NCBI GenBank assembly: GCA_026214975.1
Contig: CM047805.1
Location: 109,549,845-109,613,844 of the forward strand
Direction of reading: 5' to 3'
Length of the DNA stretch: 64,000 nucleotides
From: Gentiana macrophylla
Lineage: Eukaryota > Streptophyta > Magnoliopsida > Gentianales > Gentianaceae
Part shown: in pieces, positions 19,563 through 29,939 of the stretch
Layout: each line of letters starts with the position of its first letter
How positions within the stretch are numbered: the first letter of the stretch is position 1
The notes under the pieces: model-generated
What the model saw: the letters and a program-made list of their open reading frames with translations, nothing else
Told to the model about the DNA's origin: nothing
Databases searched by the model: none
Position numbers and translations under genes: made by a program

Positions 19563-20229
19563 CGATCATTTATGCTCAATACCACACAGTTCATCCTCGA
19601 CCTCATGCAACGGTTATATTCTCTTCAATGAGCGTTCCGGACTTCACGCAGACATTACTCCACAATAGTAACTCTTATAATGATGGCTTTGAAATCCACG
19701 TTCCGTTATAGCACTGAGCCATATTGCTCCATAACATGCTTCATTACATCAATACATGGTAAACTCCATTGACCGCGACTTCAATGCATCATAATTCACT
19801 CCCACAATGAAGAGTTACATAAAAGATCATCATCCTCAATTACAAGGTATTCACATTATACGCTTGTTATACATCCTCGCTGCATTATATCAATAGAAAT
19901 TCTTCCATTCAAATATTGACTTGAGCGTTGGAATGTCCCTCACAGAGGCAAGTTTCAGACCTCACGCTTTTGTGTATTTTGTCGGCCCACTCTCAAATCC
20001 ACTTGAAAGGTTATTTGGATCATCACTCGGAGGTTCATTTACACGAATATCAACTCAATTGTAACCCAGACGACTTCAGATATCATCAAACATTAGACCT
20101 TAGCCTGGATGCATAGGAAGTCAACAACTTCTCCATAATATAATGTTAATATAGTGGTTGCCCCTCTCACGAACAACTTCAATGTAAATAAGTTGAAGGC
20201 ATAGAGAAAAATAGAACTGTGAGTGTGAT

Positions 20230-21190
20230 GAAAATATTATTTCCATCACCAACCATTATGTCTTGAGAGCGAATAAGGCGTGTGTAATGCCAAATCACTC
20301 GAGATGAGTGGTAACATGATCCTTTGCACCACTATCAAGAAGCCATGGAGAAGATGACGAAGCATCCAAATATGTGAAAAGGGGACTTAATGTTGAAGGA
20401 AATTTGGACATAATGAGATTTTTAAGAGGTGAACATGGTAAGAACTACACCATTCCTTCCTCGAATGTCCTTAACACACGGAAATAACCAAGTATGGTTT
20501 TTAGGGTGAAACTCGAGCAAAGTGCATCGGAGAAAGTGTTTTGTGCATGTTCTTAGGAATTGAGAATAGTAAGACATGGAAACGAACCAACGCCGGGAGA
20601 GGATGTCATACAACCCGAACGAGTGGTAGCAAAGCGAGGAAAAGGTGACGGTTGCATCTTAGACTGAAGAGTCTAATAATTAATCAGCTTTTAATGGAGC
20701 TCTTCAAAATCAATAGGGGTGTCACGTGATTGAACATCCCTAGACAACTCTTTATAGTCATCTCCCAAATAGTTCGAAATAGGATTCACAAGATCATCCG
20801 GATCTGTCGACTAATTCATCGGCTTTAGTTTTCACAACATTAAGATAATTAGAAATTGTTTGAGAACCTTTTTGCATAGATTTGAGGTACTGTTTAATTT
20901 ATTTTATTCGGCCATGGGAGGGCTTTGCATATGTTTCATATAAAGTAGTCCATGCCTCACGAGAAGTCTTTGCTTGAGTGATAAACATAATGATATTTTG
21001 AGAAAGAGAAGAAATAAGAGGATTTAATATGAGTTGATCACGTCCAATCCAAAGATTTTATGACAAATAAAATTGAGGACGAAGAGTAGTTCCAGACTGC
21101 ATAATCCATCCGTTAAATAGGTATACATTTATTATGCGGGGAGATATATTGGATTGATATGCATGATTTCGGCAACTTTCCCAGTTAAAT
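20230..21190 (-). pseudogene. Copia gag-protease fragment inside the Helitron
   Basis: Reading the minus strand with shifts gives MDYAVWN-like gag sequence, then DDLVNPISNYLGDDYKELSR and DTPIDFEELH (about 20830-20690). Further on ASSSPWLLDSGAKDHVTTHL (20366-20305) contains the D-S-G active-site triad of a copia aspartic protease (codons complementary to 20328-20336). Stops are frequent. It could be Helitron capture of retroelement sequence or a copia insertion now without LTRs. Confidence 0.6.
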
Positions 21191-21883
21191 AAGAACAATG
21201 AAAGTATAGCTTAGAAAATAATTACATCTCTCCTTAGTCAATATATGGTTATAATGACTAAAATATATCTTTAACCATTTACAACCTACAATAAAATTAT
21301 ATATATGGTTTCACTATTCTTCCTATCAAACTAATTAAATTGAATCTTAGATACACACATCAAATATTTAACATATATTGATCATTATCTAAAATGTTAC
21401 TATGTTTAACAACTGTTACTTTACAATTGCTAAAGTATATTCATAGCTAAGATATAATAAATATATAAATTTATATATACATGAAACGCACATGCTATAC
21501 TTATTGCATGCATTTATCAAAATGAATTGTTTAGAGTAAGAACTCGCAAAAGTTGATTATTATTTTTTTTGTTGTAAATGTCCACAGGTTTACTAGATTG
21601 TTGTGAAAAACATATACTCAATGTATATTAAATACACAGATTCATAAATTCAGAATGCTATTATATTTAAAAGGATGATAAATGTATCGAGCACGTGCAT
21701 TTATAAATTCAAAATACTAAGAAAAAATAAATAAGATCATTTTGTGTAAATATTGATACTAGAATATTCATTTTATGTGAAATAAATACTTAATAAATTA
21801 TGTATTGATTAATATTGTTATTTATAAAATTTTAAATGTTTCAATTGACTAAAACACGTGCATCCGTGCGTGCATTTTACTAG

Positions 21884-22030
21884 TATATATATGTGTGTGT
21901 GTTAGGTATTTGGTATTGACGAAACAAAACCGTACATAATCTTCAAAAACTGCATCTTGTTTTTCATTGCTCAAGCTGTTTACATATATATATATACACA
22001 CACACACATGTGTGAGTGTGTCTTTTAGGT
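21884..22030. repeat. TA/TG and AC microsatellites
   Basis: TATATATATGTGTGTGTGTT at 21884-21903, then ATATATATATACACACACAC at 21986-22010 and TGTGTGAGTGTGTC. The TG and AC runs are inverted and about 100 bp apart. Confidence 0.85.
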
Positions 22031-22122
22031 GAAAATACTTGTATAGATTTTAGTTTTTTCTCTTTTGAAACCCCGGTATAGCTCTCTTGGGCCCTAGCGT
22101 TTTGTTTATTTATATACAAAGA

Positions 22123-22500
22123 CTAGTGAAAGTGAGCCGTGCAAGGCATGTCGGGCCCAACATAAACCATAACCAATGATAAAACTAAAGAATAGATTTG
22201 TAGGCAACTTGTTCAACTAATATTTTTGAGATATTAGTAGACTTTCAGACGCAAAGCGGCCGTCGGTTCCAATGACGTTATGCTGTTCAAAATAATAAAA
22301 AAATTTAATGTGGTGCCAAGAGTGATTTATAGGACACCGAGAGTAATCGTGGCGCCGTGAGTAATTTTGTGGTGCCGATAGAAGCCACATAAATACATCA
22401 TACATTCTTACAGGACCAATACGTTCAATATAGCTAGCCAGAGCAAATATAAAAAATGATTCTTCAAGTAAACTCAGAATAAATAAAGGCGGGTTATAGG
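22123..22500 (-). mobile_element. 3' end of a second Helitron, minus strand
   Basis: On the minus strand, CCGACATGCCTTGCACGG can fold (GCC...GGC), followed by CTCACTTTCACTAG and then T (plus-strand A at 22122). This is the Helitron 3' layout of a short hairpin and CTAG about ten bases later. Its 5' end is not found and may lie in or beyond the gap, so the right limit given is arbitrary. Confidence 0.45.
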
Positions 22501-22815
22501 GGTTGTATTGACACTACCATTTTACAATCGGCACATTTTTTTAAAAATATTTCTCATTTACTTTAACACACCACCAAATCGTTGTTTGATACCATGCTAC
22601 TCCGCTCAGAGCCACCGACTTTTTTTCACGACAACGTCGCTGGGTCTAACGTTGTGCACCAATCACAAATTTATAACGGTAAAATCAGTGTCACCGACGT
22701 TTGGATTAAAACCAACGCCGATTCGCCGCGTCGTAATGCAAACGGGCATCGGTTCCACTCGACGTTATGTTATTCAAATAATAAAATATTCAATGTCGTG
22801 CCAAGAGTGATTTAT
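22257..22815. repeat. Direct duplication beside the assembly gap
   Basis: The stretch 22257-22332 (CGGTTCCAATGACGTTATG ... GTGCCAAGAGTGATTTATA) recurs diverged at 22748-22815, where it runs into the N gap. Between them, 22600-22750 is rich in GACGTT/CAACGTC/CCGACG words resembling the subterminal repeats of CACTA elements. CACTACCATTTT at 22511-22522 could be a CACTA terminus, but nothing confirms it. Confidence 0.45.
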
Positions 22816-22915
22816 NNNNNNNNNNNNNNNNNNNNNNNNNNNNNNNNNNNNNNNNNNNNNNNNNNNNNNNNNNNNNNNNNNNNNNNNNNNNNNNNNNNNN
22901 NNNNNNNNNNNNNNN
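22816..22915. other. Assembly gap (100 N)
   Basis: Exactly 100 N, the convention for a gap of unknown size. Distances measured across it are not reliable. Confidence 0.99.
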
Positions 22916-23075
22916 GAAGACAAGCAAAATAATGAGAAAGCAAACACAAGTTAAATTACAAAATCAAAGATGCGGCAGGTCGAGATACCACCAAAGTTGA
23001 TTTTCAAAGAATGTCATTACAAAGTTTCAAATTTAAAGTATGAAGATAAAGATCGGGGTTAGCTTCAGGGTCGGA

Positions 23076-25155
23076 TCAGATTCGCAGAGGTCGGTTCGTC
23101 AGAGGTCGGATCGGCGGCAAAAGCGAGGCTGAAGTAGGAGGAGCATACTTTATAGCCAGGGATTCTCCCTGCTGAAACTCCTCGAAGTACCGATCATACA
23201 GCTTCTCCGAGTCGGGATTATAGAACATAGGCGTCTGGAGAGTCGACATGTCGAAGCTTGGAGTGACCTCCTTCATTTGATCCACGGCCAGCGTATATCC
23301 ACCCATCATCGAAGCCCGCATAATCACTTCTAGATCATCTTCAAGGTTGGATGACTTGCGATACTCCATGATGGCCTCAGTCTTAGCCTCCTCGACTTGC
23401 GCCTGCGCTCGATACAGTTCAGCCTGTAACGCATCTCGATCTTGACGAGCCTTCCTAGCTTCTTCATCTGCAGCTTTCTGACACTGCTGCAGCTTCTCAT
23501 AGTCTTGAGCCAGCTTGAGCAGCTCTCGACCCTGATCTTGCCTTTCATCCCGCACTCGGTCTAGCTCCTTCTCGGTAGTGGCGGCCGCCAAAGCTGACCA
23601 CCAACCTATTTTGCAACTCCTCGAGCTTGGCGACCGACTCTTGCTTCAACTCGTTATACTGTTTTTCTACAGCAGAGAGTGCGGCGCCTTTTGCGATGTT
23701 GTCTTGGAGTAATCTGCCATTCTCCTTCTTGATCTCGTTCACGACTCCGGTTTTGGCCAGCCGACGAGCAACCTCTCGACCAACAAGAGTATGCTACAAA
23801 GTGAAAAACGAGTCAATAAATAAGCAGGGTATGGGCCTCGAGGAAAGCAAGTATAAAAGGGATCGACTTACGAGGCGATTCAGCTTTCGCAGAACATAAG
23901 ACAGGTCTCTGTCATCCACACCGGCGTAGTCATCAAAAACCCAGTCCACACCGATTCCTGACTCGGCAGTGGCCTCAGCAACCTTTTTCCTCTTTGCTTC
24001 CGAAAGCTGCTCCTTTACCACCTCAAAGAATGCGAAGGTCTTTTCTTTGTTTGCACCACGGCTCTTCAACATTAGCCTCAACGTTCGAGGTCGATCGATA
24101 TGTTCCTCTTCGTCTTCATCTCGAGAGAGCCATATCAGACGGTTAGCTCGCCCGGTGGTCGAGGGTACCGGTCGTTCAGCTCCGCGCACGCGATTCGATC
24201 GCCGCAAGGTTGGTTCTAGGTGGAGGACTCCCCTCTCGAGAAGAGGAAGGCATCTCGATCTCACCACCGGCAAGTCGGTAGAGGCCTGACCCCGAGAGGT
24301 GGTGTGCAACACGACCGTCGCCTCAGAATGCGCCGAGGGTTGGTGACCCTGGAGAATTTGCCTTTGCAATACAAGAAAAGACAAGTTAGTTTGAACCAAC
24401 AAACAACAAGTTATCGACTTAAAGAACTACTAGTGTGTAAAAACAAGCAAATAAGTAAACATCCTACGATTCTCGTGATCAGGAACGTTCAGGCCTACAT
24501 ATGGCATGGGCCCAGCTTCCTCTAAGCGAGCCAGGTGATACAAGAGACTCAAGTCTCGAGTACACACCTCGAAATCATGCCCACTCAGGAGTCGAGCCTC
24601 GTGAGGAGCCGGTTCCCTCCCAAGCTTGTCTTGTTTCCCCTCTCTCGACCTCCATTGACCGATGTAGGGGTTATCAAGGCCATGACGGACAAAGAAAAAT
24701 CGAGGCTTCCACTCCCCATGAGAAGAAGGCCCCCTCGTAATGAACTCGTGGCGATTTGCTCTCCTCTGGAAGGAATACCACAACTTGTCAGGTGTGGCAA
24801 CCATCTTGTAATAAAATCGGAACACGGGCACTGAGAAACAGACTTGCGCCACTCGACACGCTATGATGAACCCCATCAGAGTCCTGACGCCGTTCGGGGC
24901 GAGTTGAGACACGCTTATCTCGTAATGGTGAAGCACGGCCAGAATAGCTGGACAGAGTGGAAACCTTAGTCCGCTTGCCAGTTGATTTTCGTAAACAGTG
25001 CAGAACCCTTCTGGGGGCTCATCCGCGAATCGATGCAGGCCTGATGGGAGTCGAGATTCAAACGGAGGATGGATTATGCTATATTTCCCACAGATTTCAA
25101 CAATATCCTCTGGGGTAAGTGTACTAAGACACCCTTTTGCACCCTTTCCATCCAT
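23076..25155 (-). CDS. Antisense three-exon gene of a Tat-like gypsy element (gypsy-type 'transposase 28' domain, coiled coil)
   Basis: Exon 1 runs from the ATG at 25155 (MDGKGAKGCLSTLTPEDIVE) to about 24467. It contains PPEGFCTVYENQLASGLRFP, ILAVLHHYEISVSQLAPNG and KPRFFFVRHG, the pattern of the plant 'putative gypsy-type transposon' domain (PF04195). Intron 1 ends near 24362 (CAAAG). Exon 2 (about 24361-23872) is basic with an acidic patch and ends at a consensus donor GTAAGT. Intron 2 is 78 nt with acceptor CACTTTGTAG. Exon 3 (23793-23076) is a long coiled coil (ENGRLLQDNIAKGAALSAVE, AADEEARKARQDRDALQAEL). One base too many near 23590 shifts the frame, so the gene is probably broken. Function unknown; related ORFs are known only as passengers of Tat-lineage elements. 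Confidence 0.7.
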
Positions 25156-25719
25156 CCTAGTTACTAGCTTTTTAGGTGGTTAGGAGGGAGGAGGGGGAAG
25201 CTGGCTGAGCTCACCGGAGTCTCCCGGAGAAGAAGATCGGAGATGACAAAGGGGAGATTGGCTACGAATGGGCGTATCACTACCCCTATCTCGATTGATT
25301 GGCGCTACTACTAGACATGAACAAAATCACGTAAAAGATGAACAACACAGGAAAAAGAAGCTTACTTTTTGCGTTTGAAGATTTGGAGATTGTGATAATA
25401 GGTAGCAAGCAAGTTGGCAAAGCAGCGGCGTCTAACCTCTCTCCTTTTATATATGAAAGCAAAAGTTTGCAAATAATTTGAAGAGGCGTGAGTTATGGGG
25501 GTTATAACCCCTGGAAATCGCAGATTATCAAGGCAATGACGCCGTCTTTTGCGGGATTCAAGCGTTCGTGGGCTAGAAACCGCTCCACGTGGATGCTAAG
25601 CGATTAGGGTTATGAAAGGCGGGCTTTCTCCGCCCAAAGAAACACCCAACTCGATGGCGATTCAAATGACAGACCCGACCTCGGACAACGGAAGTCGCCT
25701 CTCAAGTCCTGGGGGCTTA
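25156..25719 (+). other. Region between antisense gene and LTR, with polypurine tract
   Basis: For the antisense gene this would be promoter and leader. On the element's own strand it is the 3' untranslated region, ending in CAAGTCCTGGGGGCTTA (25703-25719), the polypurine tract. ATATATAAAAGG on the minus strand (25453-25442) is a possible TATA box about 290 bp upstream of the ATG. Confidence 0.5.
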
Positions 25720-26310
25720 TGACGATACAGGTTTCACTCCTCCACGTGTCGCCTATCGGTTGGTCATCATATTATAGAATAACTCCGGTATACCCATGTC
25801 GATGCCAGGCTCGAGGCCAAGGCCATCGTATAAAAGCCAGGTTACGACTATCATTGTCGACGACCGAAAGCAGTGTGAGATGACAAGTCCATAAGGTAGA
25901 GTCCACACCAGCTAGCAGCGTGGGATAGCGAGTCTAGAGTCGATCACCGCAGGTCGGAAGTATCGACTCAAGGATAGGGTCCACACCAGCTGTCCAGGCC
26001 CACCCACAGCGATAGCTTGGGTAAGGGTCAAGGCCCATTTAAGGGTAAAGGTGACAATAATACAAGCCGACTTAACCTTAGGGTTTAGGCAAGTATGATC
26101 ACTATAAATACCCCATTCCAGGAACTACGTAAGGCTTGATTCCTGAAACCTAACAGGATACGTAGGCAATCCAAGATACAGTCTTGGACTCAGCCGCAAA
26201 CCTAAAAATCCACCACCTCATTCCTCTTTTTGGCATTAGGGTTCTTGTGTGTTCATCACTAGATTAAATTAGGGCTCAAATCATCAAGGTGACTTAATTT
26301 GTCATCGTCA
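25720..26310 (+). repeat. 3' LTR of Tat-like Ty3/gypsy element
   Basis: 591 bp, TGACGATACAGG... to ...TTTGTCATCGTCA, with a 7-bp terminal inverted repeat TGACGAT/ATCGTCA. CACTATAAATACCCC at 26099-26113 is a good TATA box, and GATACGTAGGCAATCC follows, as in the LTR at 695-1359. The 5' LTR is not visible; it may be beyond the gap. Confidence 0.8.
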
Positions 26311-26496
26311 AAAAGAATTCACACCGTTTAATAAATCGGTTGAATGCCATAAATTTTAACGTTAAATATCTAAATTACCCAATGACTATTATTAATTCAA
26401 TACGGTTGTTAAATAATGAAAAGTCATTGAATTGCTAAAAAATTAGGGGTAAGATAGAAAAAACGGTATTAAATGATTCATTGATAATGTATAACG

Positions 26497-26563
26497 AATT
26501 ATATTGTGGGACAAATCCAAAGAGACAGAATGATTTATATTTTAGGATGGAGAGCATATTTAA
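26497..26563. mobile_element. Possible Stowaway-like MITE end
   Basis: TTGTGGGACAAATCCAAAGA ... GATTTATATTTTAGGATGGAGAG resembles the inner-to-outer end of Stowaway-type MITEs (usual ending GGACGGAGGGAG), with changes. No partner terminus or TA duplication was found. Confidence 0.35.
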
Positions 26564-26689
26564 TTACATAGATGATTTTCCCTCGAAACATTACATAATT
26601 TTTATATTTTTCCCAAATCCACGAAAGCTTTTATCACCGAATCAATTAAGACATAGCAAAACAGGCATACAGTTTTTCCAAGAAAACCT

Positions 26690-27648
26690 ACACCAGATCC
26701 GAAAGAAAAAGCAACAAGATTGTGAGCTATCTTGTTTCTTTCTTTTATGCATGCCAAATAATACAACTGTCAAATAACTTAACGACTAGCTTTACATTCT
26801 CTAATATGGTGTGACCATCGGCTGAATGGGGAGTGGATCTATTACAACAATTTACAAGAATGGCTATTAGAATAACAAACAAGAGATTTGATCCCCATTG
26901 CCAGACATCTCCAGAGACACCATCTAGCTTCTGCCGCAACAACTGAATCGTTAGACGTTCTGGTTCGGGCCCAAGCTCCCATAAAAAGAGCTATTACTTC
27001 AAAAATCACTACTACATAGCCCGCAAGACAAGATTCCGACTTCCAGGCTGCATCAACATAGGCCATCACCGCACCCATCGGAAGGTCTATGTGCTACAAG
27101 TCATTAGAGGAAGAAACATGATTAAGTGAATTCCTCTCCTCATGATATGCCTGCATGAAATCAGACCATGCCTCACTTGCGTATTTAGCATTATCAGCAA
27201 AAGACCAAGACATATCTTCTGAGGTGCCATGTTGAAAGAACTCTTGGCATTTCCTTAAATTACCCCTGAATAAGAGCAAGACTCTACAGGCATGACCCGG
27301 GCCGAATTCCGGATTAGTCGGACCAGTGGGTTTAGGATACCAGGGGCTTTAAGTCAAAAAACACCAAGACATATTTTTATAAGCACAATTACACCGAGCT
27401 AGCTAAATAAATCATAACAGAAAGCAAGAAAGAGAAACTCTATCTTAAAGCACAACAAAATTATTTCCAGCAGTGATCTTATCCCACCAGGACAGAAGTG
27501 AAGCGTCCAGGGAAGAGAAAATGACCCAATCAAGCCCAACCGCTTTCCAAACATTTTTTGCAAATGGGCAATAAATAAAAAATATGATCCAGGGTCTCCA
27601 AATCCTGACCACATGCCGTAGATTATGGGCTTTAAACCAAATCTTCTA
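26690..27648 (-). pseudogene. LINE zf-RVT and RNase H-like domain
   Basis: DLETLDHIFFI and CPFAKNVWKAVGLDWV (about 27600-27530) match the zinc-binding zf-RVT region of plant LINEs (HLFFxCPFxxxVW). AYVDAAWKSESCLAGYVVVI (27055-26995) is the start of the RNase H-like domain (usually VNTDGAW), and SNDSVVAAEARWCLWRCLAM carries its conserved Glu. IKERNKIAHNLVAFSFG (about 26740-26690) is the closing block (RxxNxxAHxLA). Three frames are needed. Confidence 0.75.
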
Positions 27649-28144
27649 TGCAACACCTCTGAAACCGGAAGGACATGCAATTAAGAGATGAAATCTAACA
27701 ATAATAATCAACAAAAATAACAGAAACAAGAAGAACACAAGATTTAACGTGGTTTCCGGCGTTGTACAGACTACTTCACGGAGAGAAAAGAGGTATTTTA
27801 TTATGCACTGAATTTCAGACAGATTACACACACTGTATGATCAATACAATTGGTATTTCTAGGCACATATCCCTAAACCCTAACCGCCAAGAATCTTTGT
27901 CAGATTGCCATAAACGCCCCAGATATCGGATCTTCTGCTGATCCAACTCAGCTGATCATTGCACAGATGTAGAACTCAGCTGCATCCAAAACCTCACAGA
28001 GACCAAAGATGTCAGCCGACACCATAAGCTCGTGAGACTTCCCGGTGAATCTCACAGACTTGGATACACTTCTCAGCGGACCATCACTCAGCTGACTACC
28101 AGATTAGCTCTACCAGATGTAGAGTTTAAGCCACTTTACTGAGA
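27649..28144 (-). repeat. 3' LTR of copia copy C
   Basis: The sequence from about 27672 on matches 31895-32358, including GATTTAACGTGGTTTCCGGC and the CCCTAAACCCTAACCGCC box. The outermost 25 bp are poorly conserved, but a TG start at 27649 fits. The polypurine tract CAAGGTGGAGATTT lies inside at 28158-28145 (minus strand). Confidence 0.75.
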
Positions 28145-28314
28145 AATCTCCACCTTGACTTGAACTCTGATTCATAGTCAACCAGATTGCATAAAAAAAC
28201 GTACTTGTACCAGATGCATTCGTCAATGCCAGATGTACTGTACCAGATTATCCTACAGAATCCACTCAACAGACCTACCCTCAGTTGAGCTTCTAGCTTA
28301 TAAGCTTTGAATAT

Positions 28315-28968
28315 TCAGCAAGTCCAGACACTACTAAAACATGCTCTGATGAACTGGTTTAGTGAACAATCAGCAGGGTTATCATTGGTGCTGATCTTCT
28401 TCACTACAACCCTCTTCTCATTTCTCAGAAATTGATATCTCACATCAATATGCTTGGTTCTCTCATGATGAACCTGATCCTTAGCTAGAAAAATTGCACT
28501 CAAACTGTTACAATAAATCTCTACTTGGTCCTGATGTAGCTCCAGATCACTGACTAGTCCCTTCAACCAAATACCCTCCTCGGCTGCTTTAGTAAGAGCC
28601 GTATATTCCGCCTCAGTAGTTGATAAAGCCATTGTTTCCTGAAGAGTTGCTTTCTAGCTGACATATGAATTCCCCAATATGAAGACATAGCCAGTCACTG
28701 ATTTCCTACTATCCACATCACATGCATATTCAGCATCACAGTACCCTGTGATCAGTCCTTTAGTATCACCTTCATAAATGAGACCAACATCAGTTGTACC
28801 CCTAAGGTACCTGAACATCCTTTTCATAGCTTTCCAGTGTTCCTTTAAAGGTTGAGCCATGAACTTGCTGACAACACTGTCTGCCTGAGCCAAATCAGGT
28901 CTAGTGCACACCATGGCATACATCAAACTACCAACTGCACTAGCATAGGGAACTTTTGACATATACAT
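28315..28968 (-). pseudogene. Copia RNase H (copy C)
   Basis: Frames 28968-28654 (MYMSKVPYASAVGSLMYAMV, CTRPDLAQADSVVSKFMAQP, YCDAEYACDVDSRKSVTGYV) and 28632-28315 (MALSTTEAEYTALTKAAEEG ... YCNSLSAIFLAKDQVHHERT ... HIDVRYQFLRN) together cover the domain. The catalytic TEAEY Glu and the D/N of YCNS are visible. They are separated by a small shift and a stop. The words are those of the Tnt1/Tork lineage. Confidence 0.88.
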
Positions 28969-29030
28969 CTTCTCATCTGCTGATTGTCAAGCATAAATAG
29001 GCAAATGAACATTATATGCCATATGAGTAT

Positions 29031-29862
29031 CTATTGGTTTTGCAGCAGACATGCCAAATCTAGCCAATATCTTCTAGTATATAACCCTGCTAAGACAAGA
29101 ATAGCTTTTTTTTGTCTCATATCTCTCCAGATCTCCATCCTAAAAATCTTTTTGGCTGCACCCAAATCTTTCATTTCAAACTCAGCACTGAGAAGGTTCT
29201 TCAAATTTTGAACATTAGACTTCTTTTTAGCAGCTATCAACATATCATCCACATACATGACAAGATAGATATGTGATCCATCTTTCAACTGACTGTGATT
29301 CACACAACATTCATATGGACACCTATTATAACCCAGATGGATTATGTAACTGTCAACCTTTTATACCTCTGCCTAGGAGCCTATTTAAATCAATATATGG
29401 ACCTCTTCAACTTGCACACAAAATCTTCCTTGCCAGGAAATTGAAATCCCTCTGGCCGAGTAATGTATATCTCTTTATCTACCTCACCATGTAGAAAGGT
29501 TGTCTTCACATCTAACTGCTCAAGTTCATGATTCTGATGTGCCACCATTGCTAGTAACACTTTGATTGAGGTGTGTCTGACCACTGTTGAGAATATCTCA
29601 TCAAAGTCTACCCATTCTTTCTGACTGAACCCTCTTGTAACCAAACTTGCCTTATACCTTACCCCTTTTGCCTTAGTCTTTCCTTCCTTCCTTTTGAAGA
29701 TTCACTTGCAAGTACAACTATCCTATCAAATTGATGTTCAACTAGATCCCAAGTCTGATTCTTCAATAATGACTTCATTTCATCTCTCATGGCGGCAAGC
29801 CATTGAGATGCTTCAGAACATGTCACTGCTTTCCTGTAAGTATAAGGTTTAAAACCATCCAC
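29031..29862 (-). pseudogene. Copia reverse transcriptase (copy C)
   Basis: 29862-29659 gives EASQWLAAMRDEMKSLLKNQ. 29644-29390 gives VTRGFSQKEWVDFDEIFSTV, LDVKTTFLHGEVDKEIYITR and KLKRSIY. 29303-29031 gives HIYLVMYVDDMLIAAKKKSN with an intact catalytic YVDD (complement of 29244-29255). At least three frame changes separate these blocks. Confidence 0.88.
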
Positions 29863-29939
29863 TTATTCTGCAACTTGAAGTGCATATTCAACTATATCAG
29901 CAATACCATACCTCATGGGAGGTACCATAACATTTGATC

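Larger units (their letters stand above)
18903..21883 (+). mobile_element. Helitron (non-autonomous)
   Basis: The 3' end has the Helitron signature: a hairpin (CGTGCATCCGTGCGTG, 21857-21872, with two G-T pairs), then CATTTTACTAG ending CTAG at 21880-21883, followed by T. The 5' end starts TC (18903) after an A. Insertion between A and T and the TA-rich sequence on both sides fit the Helitron target rule. There is no Rep/helicase. The inside carries multiplied 5'-end units (18903-19560), unrecognised sequence (19560-20200) and a copia gag-protease fragment on the minus strand (20230-21190). The 5' terminus is eroded compared with the internal copies, so that border is approximate. Confidence 0.68.

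Noticed and set aside
18841..22030. TA, TG and AC runs as an origin or regulatory element
   Set aside because: Simple microsatellites. The TA tract is adequately explained as the Helitron target.
22508..22932. Frames of 100 and 116 codons around the N gap
   Set aside because: One is translated through the unknown bases and the other lies in repeat-like sequence with GACGTT words. Neither has recognisable protein features.
27871..27888. Telomere-like CCCTAAACCCTAA
   Set aside because: Only one to two units, and it is part of the copia LTR (also at 9229-9240 and 32091-32102 in the other copies). Not a telomeric repeat array.
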